Shown piece by piece: positions 1 through 6,171 of a stretch of 8,142 nucleotides of DNA. Each line of letters begins with the position of its first letter. Position 1 is the stretch's first letter. Source of the stretch: Kiritimatiellia bacterium (GTDB lineage: Bacteria > Verrucomicrobiota > Kiritimatiellia > RFP12 > UBA1067); NCBI GenBank assembly GCA_017508315.1, contig JAFVZE010000134.1, positions 1 to 8,142 of the forward strand, read 5' to 3'. The translations under genes and the position numbers were made by a program. Below the pieces are notes generated by a model. That model had not been told where the DNA came from. It did not search any database and was given only the letters and a program-made list of their open reading frames with translations.

Positions 1-387
1 ATCGACCGGCCAGTGCGCGAAAACCGCCCTCGGCTTGAGCTCCCTGATTATGTCGGCAAGCCTGCGGCACGTTTCGCGGCAGGCGTAGGCTTCGCCGTCG
101 ATCTCGTCGAGCCAGTGCAGCTTCGCGCCGAGCGCCTTGCAGACCGCCTCTTCCTCGGCCATGCGGATTTTTCTGCACGAGCCGTCTTCAAAGGCTTTCT
201 GCCCCAGTCCCCGCTCGCCGTGCGTGAAATCGACCACATGAACGTCGAATCTGTCCCTGGCGAGCAGACAGAATCCGATTGAAGATATGAGATCGTCCGG
301 ATGCGCCGGAACGATGACGACGGTTTCCTTCGCGAACGCTGCCGCGCCCAGAAACGCGGCGACGAGAACCGCTGTTATGTTTTTCAT
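1..387 (-). CDS. Secreted PIG-L/LmbE-family deacetylase, N-terminal part (3' end outside window)
   Basis: Only the first 129 codons are in the window. The protein starts with a signal peptide (Lys2, hydrophobic residues 4-18, likely cleavage after AFA at 17-19) followed at once by the beta-strand and metal motif VVIVPAHPDDL (residues 23-33), the hallmark of the LmbE/PIG-L fold. His29, Asp31 and Asp32 are the expected zinc/catalytic residues. A second family motif, THGERG, is at 55-60. The usual AHPDDE reads AHPDDL here, a mild variation. The distal zinc histidine lies beyond the window. Members of the family hydrolyse N-acetyl groups on sugars; an exported member at the end of a glycosidase operon suggests deacetylation of a glycan or its fragments, which is inference. 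The start is supported by GGAGAGG (392-398 complement) a few bases upstream. It lies 34 bases after the repeat-protein gene and is probably co-transcribed with it. Confidence 0.88.
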   Translation of the reverse strand, partial: MKNITAVLVAAFLGAAAFAKETVVIVPAHPDDLISSIGFCLLARDRFDVHVVDFTHGERGLGQKAFEDGSCRKIRMAEEEAVCKALGAKLHWLDEIDGEAYACRETCRRLADIIRELKPRAVFAHWPVD

Positions 388-421
388 ATTGCCTCTCCCG
401 GTGAATTCCGTAATTTCAGTT

Positions 422-2236
422 TTACCTGACATATACCTTCAGCCCCTTGCGGCTCGGCGTTTTCAGCCATATTTCTCTGGATTTTACGATGAGCGAACAC
501 CCGTCGGGAAGCCCGCTGCAGGAATCGGCGATCGCCTGAAGTTCCCCCTCCGGCGCGATAATTGAATTAGCGACCCACAAAAGTTGAATTTTTCCGCCGG
601 TCTTTTCGACGAATCGCGAACATTCGATTTCAATCTTCGATCCGGCGGAGAATGTCAGCCACCCGACTTTCACCGGAACATGATTCTCCGCGTAACCGCA
701 TTCGGGGATATCGAAACGGAGCCGCGCGCCGTTGGTAACGCGGAAATTGCCGTCAACCAATTCGACCCTCGGAGCATCACCCTGCACCTGCAGATAACAA
801 TTCGTCGTATCGTAGGCAGGAAGTGCCGCATACTTGTAGCCGAGACATATACCCCAGCTGTCCGACGTCCGAACCGTACCGTTCGAAACTACAATACCAT
901 TGTCCGTGCCTTGCACGAGAATCTTTTTCGCCGTCAAAGCGCCGCCCGTGATTTCCACCTTATTACCCGTGCAGTTCGTAGGATTCGAATAACCGAATGT
1001 CAGCTCGCCGTCCGGATTCGATACCGATGCGCCGCCGGCCACCCGAAACACATTGTTCGACGAATCCTGCATAAGCCGCAAATTTCCGGCGAAAGACCAT
1101 GACGCCCCGTTCTCTATCGAGAATGTGTTGCCGTAACCCTGCTTGCCGTAAATATCCGTACCCTCAGGCGACGATGACACCGGCAATGCGAATACGGACG
1201 AACCGCCGTTTATGATGAAGTTATTTCCCGTATGAGAAGATGCCGACGCAAGCGACAGCGAAGTGCATTCAACCGGAGTGTTCGTAGCCGCAAAACTGTT
1301 ATCCCTGCCTCCGAATGAGACTGATCCGACTGAAAACCGGGACGCGTCCGCCGAAAGCGTATTTTCAAATCCTTTGAGATTAACCGCGTTGACGGACAAA
1401 ACGGAAGATGATTCAAATCGCGCACGATTGTCATGCGCCCCGTCATTCGCTCCGATCGTCATTACCGCCCCGCCGTTGGGGGATACGACCGCACCGCCGT
1501 TGCGGACCAGCAATTCGTTGTCGTAACCCTGATTGCCCATGCGGAATTCGTCATTGCCCAAATTGATTTTCGACCCGTCGCCATCGACAATAATCACGTT
1601 GTCGCGCGATGAAGCGTTATTGTCCAGCCAGAACCAGCTGCCGATCGTCAGCGAGCCGCCGGAAAGAATCTCAAGACGGTTGTCGTAGCACAAACTCGAT
1701 CCGAATCTGGCCCAAACCGACGACACGCCGGCCCCGTCCGCGATCACGAGCGTATTGCCGTTCGGACATGCCGTTCCGTTCTGCTGGTTCAGGATAAAAG
1801 TCTTCGCATTGACGATATTGCAGGAGTTGCTCAGAACAAGCGTATTTGAGTTATCCCCGCTGAACACAACCATATCTTTCAGGCTGTCGAACCCCCAAGC
1901 GCCTCCTTTCAGAATCAGTTTCTGGCCATCGCCCATAAATGTGACAAGCCGGTCGGTGTGGTGAAGACGCACAGTCCGTTCCGGCGTGGCGGTAAAGTCA
2001 ATTACCGCCGAAACGGCATAATCGCAAAAACAGCCCCAGTCCAGATCGTCCGATGCTGTGTAAGGGCCGGACTTGTCAATGCACGCATAATCATCGGAAA
2101 CGCTCGGCAGATTACCGCCCCATCCCGACGGATCGGCCAGATCGCCGGTCGCGTTTTTATATGAAATGTATGCGGCGGCAGCCGATTCGACGGAAACCGC
2201 TGCGGCGATCAACAAAGACCATTTTGAATTTCCCAT
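422..2236 (-). CDS. Secreted repeat protein, predicted beta-helix/autotransporter-passenger-like, no barrel
   Basis: 604 aa. A signal peptide is visible (Lys5, hydrophobic 7-21, cleavage near SAAAA-YIS). An N-terminal segment (about 23-100) with GWGGNLPSVSDD and several Cys is followed by a long array of degenerate units with the core [DGSE]-N-x-[LVIF]-x-[IVL]-x-[NDG]-G-[AGS]. Examples are GNTLVIADGAG (160-170), DNRLEILSGGS (185-195), DNVIIVDGDGS (212-222), DNELLVRNGGA (239-249), GNTFSIENGAS (369-379) and GNKVEITGGA (424-433). This is the look of a right-handed beta-solenoid such as an autotransporter passenger. There is no C-terminal outer-membrane barrel, PEP-CTERM or LPXTG; the protein ends REIWLKTPSRKGLKVYVR. 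The role may be adhesion to polysaccharide or a surface scaffold, but no catalytic motif is recognised. The start has GGAG eight bases upstream and lies 18 bases after the preceding gene, so it belongs to the same operon. Confidence 0.8.
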   Translation of the reverse strand: MGNSKWSLLIAAAVSVESAAAAYISYKNATGDLADPSGWGGNLPSVSDDYACIDKSGPYTASDDLDWGCFCDYAVSAVIDFTATPERTVRLHHTDRLVTFMGDGQKLILKGGAWGFDSLKDMVVFSGDNSNTLVLSNSCNIVNAKTFILNQQNGTACPNGNTLVIADGAGVSSVWARFGSSLCYDNRLEILSGGSLTIGSWFWLDNNASSRDNVIIVDGDGSKINLGNDEFRMGNQGYDNELLVRNGGAVVSPNGGAVMTIGANDGAHDNRARFESSSVLSVNAVNLKGFENTLSADASRFSVGSVSFGGRDNSFAATNTPVECTSLSLASASSHTGNNFIINGGSSVFALPVSSSPEGTDIYGKQGYGNTFSIENGASWSFAGNLRLMQDSSNNVFRVAGGASVSNPDGELTFGYSNPTNCTGNKVEITGGALTAKKILVQGTDNGIVVSNGTVRTSDSWGICLGYKYAALPAYDTTNCYLQVQGDAPRVELVDGNFRVTNGARLRFDIPECGYAENHVPVKVGWLTFSAGSKIEIECSRFVEKTGGKIQLLWVANSIIAPEGELQAIADSCSGLPDGCSLIVKSREIWLKTPSRKGLKVYVR

Positions 2237-2254
2237 TGCCTTTACTCCGTTGAA

Positions 2255-3511
2255 TTATTTTTGCAGATCCGCCATGCGCACGCCTTCGGACGCGACATCG
2301 CGAGACCAGAAAGCGACATCAAGATTCCTGCGCCGGGTTCTTCCGCCCGCATCCACGACTTCGACATCTCCGAAAACGGTACGCACGCCCTTGACGATCG
2401 ATCCGTTCCCCCGAATCAAGAACCAAGGTCTGCGAATAGACTGGACTATTTTCAAATTTGAGAAAAAGACGCCGTCCGTCGTTTCATCCTTGGAGCCCTG
2501 CATGTCGAAAAGCATGTCGGACTCTACCGCGCTGACTGCGCAATTCGACAGAAAAGCGCAATCTTCGAAATGCAAAGACACCGACCGGGCCGGCTTGTTG
2601 AACACTCCGACGGCAGCGCCGCACTCGCGTTCGAAAACGCATCTGATGAAACGCACACGCCCCGTCACAAGATCTTTTCCGGTAAAACCGGAATATACCG
2701 CACCGTACCGGTTGCCGGTCGAAACGCAATCCTCGACGGTAATGTCGATCGGGATCGTCGACGAACGCGAAGGCACCGGATGAATGTCTATTCCCGCCCC
2801 TTTGTTGTTTTCGAAACGGCAGCGCCGCACCACACAGCGCGTCAACCGGTCGGTCGCCTTGTTGGGTTCGAAATCCAACCCGTCCTGCGGCGCGGTTCCG
2901 CAGGTTCCGCGCATGATGCAATCCTCAATCAGCAAATTGTCGGCGGAAATGACGCTTATCCCCTGTCTGTGATTGGACTCGAAGATACATTTGCGGACGA
3001 TGAAATCGCGGCAGGGATTACCGTCCGTCCTATCTCCCAGATAAAGTCCGTCGCCGCCGCTTTTAATCGCCTTGACGCCTTGAATCGTGACGTTCTCGCA
3101 GCTTGTGAAATCGAGACACGATCTCCATTCGGCTTTGGCGTAAGGCGGTTTCTGATAGTCTGCCTTGTGCATCTGCAGAACCGCGCCGCGACCGTCGATA
3201 AAAACGTTCGTCGCGAACTCGAATCTGAACATACTGTCCGCCACTCCCCTGAACTCGCCTTTTTTTGCGAGGATTTTGACGCCTTTCTCAAGCACGAGGC
3301 GCAGATTGGAGCGTCCTTTGACCGGGGTGATGATCCACGGCGTTTCTTTTTTGCCGATAACGACCTCCTCCGCTCCGGAATCGATCGCCGCCTGCACATA
3401 GCGCGTCGAATCTTCCGGGTCGAACCCGAAAGACTCCTCGACGCGCACTCCCTCCGCCGCAAAAACTCCGCAGCCCAACGTCAGGCAGCAGGACATCCAG
3501 AAACGCTTCAT
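2255..3511 (-). CDS. Secreted right-handed parallel beta-helix protein (pectate-lyase-like fold, activity unknown)
   Basis: 418 aa from the chosen start. The signal peptide is MKRFWMSCCLTLGCGVFAA (1-19) with cleavage before EGV. From about residue 65 to 360 the protein is built of beta-helix coils of the type ENVTIQGVKAIKSGGDGLYLG (139-159), RQGISVISADNLLIEDCIMRG (182-202), PQDGLDFEPN (208-217) and NNKGAGIDIH (235-244), with regular Cys/Asn ladder positions. The conserved Asp/His/Glu residues in these coils cluster as in polysaccharide lyases and glycosidases of this fold, but I cannot assign a CAZy family. The start was placed at 3511 because it gives a clean signal peptide and has AAGGAG (complement of 3522-3527) upstream; an in-frame ATG at 3562 would add a basic 17-residue tail before the signal peptide and overlap the upstream gene by 47 bases. 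The start is only 4 bases after the GH28 stop, so its ribosome site lies inside the GH28 end and translation is probably coupled. Confidence 0.85.
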   Translation of the reverse strand: MKRFWMSCCLTLGCGVFAAEGVRVEESFGFDPEDSTRYVQAAIDSGAEEVVIGKKETPWIITPVKGRSNLRLVLEKGVKILAKKGEFRGVADSMFRFEFATNVFIDGRGAVLQMHKADYQKPPYAKAEWRSCLDFTSCENVTIQGVKAIKSGGDGLYLGDRTDGNPCRDFIVRKCIFESNHRQGISVISADNLLIEDCIMRGTCGTAPQDGLDFEPNKATDRLTRCVVRRCRFENNKGAGIDIHPVPSRSSTIPIDITVEDCVSTGNRYGAVYSGFTGKDLVTGRVRFIRCVFERECGAAVGVFNKPARSVSLHFEDCAFLSNCAVSAVESDMLFDMQGSKDETTDGVFFSNLKIVQSIRRPWFLIRGNGSIVKGVRTVFGDVEVVDAGGRTRRRNLDVAFWSRDVASEGVRMADLQK

Positions 3512-3515
3512 TTTC

Positions 3516-4793
3516 TTAATTCTCCTTCTTTTTCGGCCGACATTCCACCTTGCAGTTTTCAAAAACGATATCCGGCGCCGCCTCGACTTCGAACGGCTGC
3601 CCGCCGACGACCGAACCGGTTATATCCACGAAGCGAAGAGCGCGAACGGGAGTGATGTCCGTACCGCGGACAATCGAAGGCTCCTCCGCTTTGACGACGA
3701 AATTGCTGAAAGTCATACCCCCGAAGCGCGGCAGCCGGATGCCGGGATCCACGAAAATGTCAAACGCCTTCCCCCAGCAGTCCGCCGTCCAGTTCTCGAA
3801 GCGGATGTTCTCAATCTTCAGCCTCCCGTTGCACCCCTTCTCCAGATATACCCTCGGCTGTTCGGAACCGATCACGTTGCGGCCGCGGAAAACGATATCG
3901 CGGAAAAGCGCATTGCGGATAGTATCGTCGGACGGACAGCCGATGCGAACACCCTGACAGGCACTTTCCAACACGCAATTCGACACGACCACGTTCTCGG
4001 TCAAGCTCGGTTCCCCTTTGCCGCCGCGGATGGCGCGGAGAACGATGGAATCGTCGCCGGTCCTGAAAAACGAATCGCCTACGCGGACGTTGCGGCAGCC
4101 GTCGAAATCGATGCCGTCGGAATTGATCATCCGCTGTTCGCATTCGATGCGGATATCGGAAACGACGATATTCTCGCAGCGTTTGAGCCATATCGTCCAT
4201 GTCGGAGAATCCTTGAAGGTCACGCCTTCCAACCGTACGCCGCGACAGCGGTTGAACACCACCATCCGGGGACGGAAACATTTCGGCTTCGCCCACCAAT
4301 ACCCCCACAGCACGCTGTTACGATCGAAGAACGCCGGCCCGCGCGAGTCGATCGTACCCTGTCCCGTGATCGCCACATTGGTCGCGCAGTCCGCGACGAT
4401 GAACGCTTTGAGCGTCGCCGTTTCCGGCACCGCGCCGTCGTAATCGTAGACCATTTCCCTCGGCACGGCATCATCGTAATCCTCCGGCTTCTCGCCGCCG
4501 AGCAGCACCGCCCCCTTTTCGAGATGGAGTTCCACGCCGCTCGCGAGCCGGAGCGTCCCCGAGCGGTGAACGCCCGCGGTGATTGTCACGCGGCCGCCGC
4601 CCGATTTCGCCGCCGCGTCGATCGCGTTTTGAATGCGCTGCGTTTCGAGCGGCAGCCGGTCGGCGCACTCGCGATCAGGTTTCAGCCCGGCACGGGATGA
4701 ATCGCCGCCGTCGGCCATGCCCGGCAACGCCAACAGAATACCCGCAAAAACCGACAGCCGCACGGCTGGACCCAAAACGTATTTATATCTCAT
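3516..4793 (-). CDS. Secreted GH28-like glycosidase (polygalacturonase-like)
   Basis: 425 aa, close to the usual GH28 length. An N-terminal export signal (basic MRYK, hydrophobic 6-25, cleavage near GMA-DG) precedes a typical GH28 entry, TQRIQNAIDAAAKSGGGRVTI (51-71), and the parallel beta-helix. Catalytic-region motifs are NSDG at 224-227 (equivalent of NTDG) and TGDD at 245-248, giving the three expected aspartates. The usual GHG is absent: the matching coil reads ACQGVRIG (278-285), and the usual RIK is replaced by PRVYLEKG (313-320). GH28 enzymes hydrolyse galacturonan or rhamnogalacturonan glycosidic bonds by inversion; the variant motifs suggest a divergent specificity. It is the first gene of the minus-strand operon. 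A GAGGAG ribosome site (complement of 4804-4809) lies 10 bases upstream. The start codon and first codons also occur in a 79-base copy near the right end of the window. Confidence 0.9.
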   Translation of the reverse strand: MRYKYVLGPAVRLSVFAGILLALPGMADGGDSSRAGLKPDRECADRLPLETQRIQNAIDAAAKSGGGRVTITAGVHRSGTLRLASGVELHLEKGAVLLGGEKPEDYDDAVPREMVYDYDGAVPETATLKAFIVADCATNVAITGQGTIDSRGPAFFDRNSVLWGYWWAKPKCFRPRMVVFNRCRGVRLEGVTFKDSPTWTIWLKRCENIVVSDIRIECEQRMINSDGIDFDGCRNVRVGDSFFRTGDDSIVLRAIRGGKGEPSLTENVVVSNCVLESACQGVRIGCPSDDTIRNALFRDIVFRGRNVIGSEQPRVYLEKGCNGRLKIENIRFENWTADCWGKAFDIFVDPGIRLPRFGGMTFSNFVVKAEEPSIVRGTDITPVRALRFVDITGSVVGGQPFEVEAAPDIVFENCKVECRPKKKEN

Positions 4794-4833
4794 TTAAGGC
4801 AGTCTCCTCATTTTAAAACCTTTACCGCTTGCC
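4755..4833. repeat. 79-bp exact direct repeat, copy 1 (GH28 leader and start)
   Basis: Identical over 79 bases to 7939-8017, in the same orientation (offset 3184). Read on the minus strand it begins about where transcription from the predicted promoter (-10 at 4841-4846) would start, covers the whole 5' leader with the ribosome site, and ends within codon 13 of the GH28 gene. Sequence on both sides differs abruptly, except that beyond the signal-peptide end a short CCGA/CCGAC match continues with a one-base shift. Confidence 0.97.
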
Positions 4834-4840
4834 GTGTAGC

Positions 4841-4869
4841 AGTATATCTAAATTTTCGCCCGTTTAACA
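4841..4869 (-). promoter_or_regulatory. Predicted promoter of the GH28 operon
   Basis: On the minus strand a TATACT -10 box (4841-4846) sits 17 bases from a poor -35, TGTTAA (4864-4869). This predicts a start near 4834 and a leader of about 40 bases. The poor -35 immediately downstream of two direct repeats fits an activator-dependent promoter. Assigned from consensus matching only. Confidence 0.5.
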
Positions 4870-4906
4870 TATCGTTTCAGGACAGAATTTTATATCGTTT
4901 CAAGAC
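4869..4906 (-). promoter_or_regulatory. Tandem direct repeat, candidate activator operator
   Basis: ATATCGTTTCAGGAC (4869-4883) and ATATCGTTTCAAGAC (4892-4906) match at 14 of 15 positions and are 23 bases apart start to start, about two helical turns. On the minus strand they read GTCYTGAAACGATAT and abut the weak -35 of the GH28 operon. AraC-family proteins commonly bind two directly repeated sites about two turns apart next to the -35, so the XylR-type regulator encoded at 6172-7377 is the obvious candidate ligand. The binding partner is inferred. Confidence 0.55.
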
Positions 4907-4980
4907 CGCTATTCAACTCAAAAACTTTCTCCGACACAAATAGAACGACCATTCCGTCCTCTCACCATCTCGCCCAGATT

Positions 4981-5002
4981 TATTCCGCAGCATATTCTCA
5001 TT
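4981..5002 (+). repeat. Left arm of 22-bp imperfect inverted repeat
   Basis: This arm reads TATTCCGCA, four unlike bases, then ATTCTCATT. Its reverse complement matches 6001-6022 at 18 of 22 positions: both 9-base halves are perfect and only the central four differ. The arm lies about 70 bases beyond the stop of the 5075-5956 gene. Confidence 0.75.
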
Positions 5003-5074
5003 CTTAAACTCAAACTATCGCCAAAAACTATCTCGTATACCGGATTTGAAATCCATCTCCCTCGTAATTACAGC

Positions 5075-5956
5075 CTACGTTTTTGCCCGTCGTCGCTTAT
5101 ATTCCCGCAACTTAGGCGCATCGAGCATTACCGTCGCCGGCGAAAGCATATGCTCAACCGCTGCAAAAACATGCGCAAATATCGGCTCGTCTTCAGCAAG
5201 AATCATTGCTACCGCCTTATGAAGAGGCTTAACGAGAAGTTTTGAAGTGGGCTTAGGATCTTTCGTCTCCGTCGCCTGTCTTATGCGTACCGCTAACGCC
5301 TTATAACGCATAAGCGTCTTATAATTAGGCAAGAGTTCCGGCACATTCTCCGCTATCCAACCGCGAATGCCGCCATTTCGACCAATGACATTGCCCGCCT
5401 CATCAAATCTTAGGCAATTATCGACATAACATTCAAGATCGTGCATCATTCCGCCCAGTATAATCATCGCCTCGCGCGATGATTTGCGCTCGTTCCATGC
5501 TTTAAGAAGCTCGTCCGGCGTAGGCATCGGTGCTGTCGTACGGCGGCGACGGATTTTACGGCGCTCAATCGCAAGACTGCGGCGACGCTCCACTTCCTGG
5601 GCATAATAGAACGGGCGGCGAACACGGCGCAGGTCACGCATCAGCTCGCGCTTCATGCGGTCGCGTTCGACAGGATCGGCGATAGCGCGAACTGTATCGC
5701 GCATAGCAATACCGATATCGACGGCGGCACATGCAACAAAAAGAAACGGATTGAAGGTAGAATCTATTTCTTTTGATGCGTTTCGCCATTTAAACCATTC
5801 TTTACTGCTCCATTCGCCGTCCTGACGCTGACGCATACGCGGACGATAAGTGTGCTGATCAAGATACTTCCCGGCAAGAGTGCGAGCTTCGCTGTACGTC
5901 CATCCGTAACGATAGGCGTAATAATAAGCGGAATGTTCATACTTCTTTCGTGTCAT
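5075..5956 (-). CDS. Hypothetical basic, Tyr/Arg-rich protein, 293 aa
   Basis: Not recognised. The N-terminus is tyrosine-rich (HSAYYYAYRYGWTYSEARTL, 8-27). Residues 98-140 are strongly basic (RDRMKRELMRDLRRVRR, then ERRRSLAIERRKIRRRR), probably helical and fit for nucleic-acid binding. Residues 148-205 (PDELLKAWNERKSSREAMII, then HDLECYVDN and GNVIGRNGGIRGWIAENVPEL) lead into LLPNYKTLMRYKALAVRIRQ (208-227), which looks like a helix-turn-helix-style segment in which a protein reads a fixed site. The C-terminus ends KRRRAKT. There is no signal peptide or clear membrane span. An in-frame ATG at 6013 would start inside the promoter; the start at 5956 is preferred because AAGGAG (complement of 5966-5971) precedes it by 9 bases. 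The gene stands alone and could be the cargo or mobility gene of an inverted-repeat element. Confidence 0.72.
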   Translation of the reverse strand: MTRKKYEHSAYYYAYRYGWTYSEARTLAGKYLDQHTYRPRMRQRQDGEWSSKEWFKWRNASKEIDSTFNPFLFVACAAVDIGIAMRDTVRAIADPVERDRMKRELMRDLRRVRRPFYYAQEVERRRSLAIERRKIRRRRTTAPMPTPDELLKAWNERKSSREAMIILGGMMHDLECYVDNCLRFDEAGNVIGRNGGIRGWIAENVPELLPNYKTLMRYKALAVRIRQATETKDPKPTSKLLVKPLHKAVAMILAEDEPIFAHVFAAVEHMLSPATVMLDAPKLREYKRRRAKT

Positions 5957-5988
5957 AGAACAACACTCCTTGCGGGCGTCACGGGAAT

Positions 5989-5997
5989 AGTATAACA
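5989..5997 (-). promoter_or_regulatory. Extended -10 promoter of the 293-aa gene
   Basis: On the minus strand the sequence TGTTATACT gives an extended -10 (TGn plus TATACT at 5989-5994), predicting a start near 5982 and a leader of about 25 bases holding AAGGAG. The right inverted-repeat arm (6001-6022) overlaps the place where a -35 box would be, so it could also act as an operator. Confidence 0.5.
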
Positions 5998-6000
5998 TAA

Positions 6001-6022
6001 AATGAGAATTCAATGCGGAATA
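6001..6022 (-). repeat. Right arm of 22-bp imperfect inverted repeat
   Basis: Read on the minus strand this arm has TATTCCGCA as its outer half and ATTCTCATT as its inner half, both identical to the left arm at 4981-5002, with four differing bases between them. TGCGGAA of this arm (6014-6020) recurs directly at 6029-6035, 15 bases further out. Confidence 0.75.
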
Positions 6023-6152
6023 TTTTTGTGCGGAACAAATAGAAATCCAAAGCGATCTGTCCCATGGTTGCGATTGCGTGTAAGCGAGGCGTACACAGAG
6101 ACCACTGAGACCATAGTGGCCATAGAGCGTTATTCCGCTTTCCGGCAGTATT

Positions 6153-6161
6153 TGCTATACT
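6153..6161 (+). promoter_or_regulatory. Extended -10 promoter of the XylR-type regulator
   Basis: TGCTATACT is an extended -10 (TATACT at 6156-6161). Seventeen bases upstream the -35 position reads TTCCGC (6133-6138), a poor match. The predicted start, about 6168, leaves only some four bases before the ATG at 6172, and no ribosome site is seen, so translation may be leaderless. TATTCCGC here (6131-6138) echoes the outer half of the inverted repeat arms. Confidence 0.45.
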
Positions 6162-6171
6162 TCGGGCTGTC

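Larger units (their letters stand above)
4981..6022 (-). mobile_element. Candidate small inverted-repeat element carrying one unknown gene
   Basis: A roughly 1.04-kb unit is bounded by the 22-base imperfect inverted repeat and contains a single gene with its own extended -10 promoter. It is AT-richer than its neighbours and sits between a catabolic operon and the regulator that probably controls it, as an insertion would. I see no convincing target-site duplication directly at the repeat ends; a 10-base direct match ACAAATAGAA lies further out (4936-4945 and 6035-6044). The encoded protein shows no recognisable transposase motif (no clear DDE set, HUH or recombinase Tyr/Ser signature), so mobility could depend on a protein encoded elsewhere. 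Alternatively the repeats are binding sites of a regulator. Confidence 0.3.

Noticed and set aside
3512..3562. Upstream ATG extension of the beta-helix protein
   Set aside because: It would put 17 basic residues before a good signal peptide and overlap GH28; the start at 3511 has a ribosome site at proper distance.
584..3655. Long plus-strand open frames, e.g. 584-1102 and 2570-3655
   Set aside because: They lie antisense to the clearly recognisable repeat-protein and beta-helix genes, have Arg/Pro-rich shadow composition, no family motifs and no ribosome sites.
4794..4811. Five-codon upstream frame (M-R-R-L-P) ending directly at the GH28 ATG
   Set aside because: It arises because the ribosome site GAGGAG overlaps an ATG; it has no ribosome site of its own and no sign of attenuation structure.
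5042..5054. GGATTT-G-AAATCC palindrome downstream of the 293-aa gene as a terminator
   Set aside because: The loop of one base cannot form, the stem is AT-rich and no T-run follows on the minus strand.
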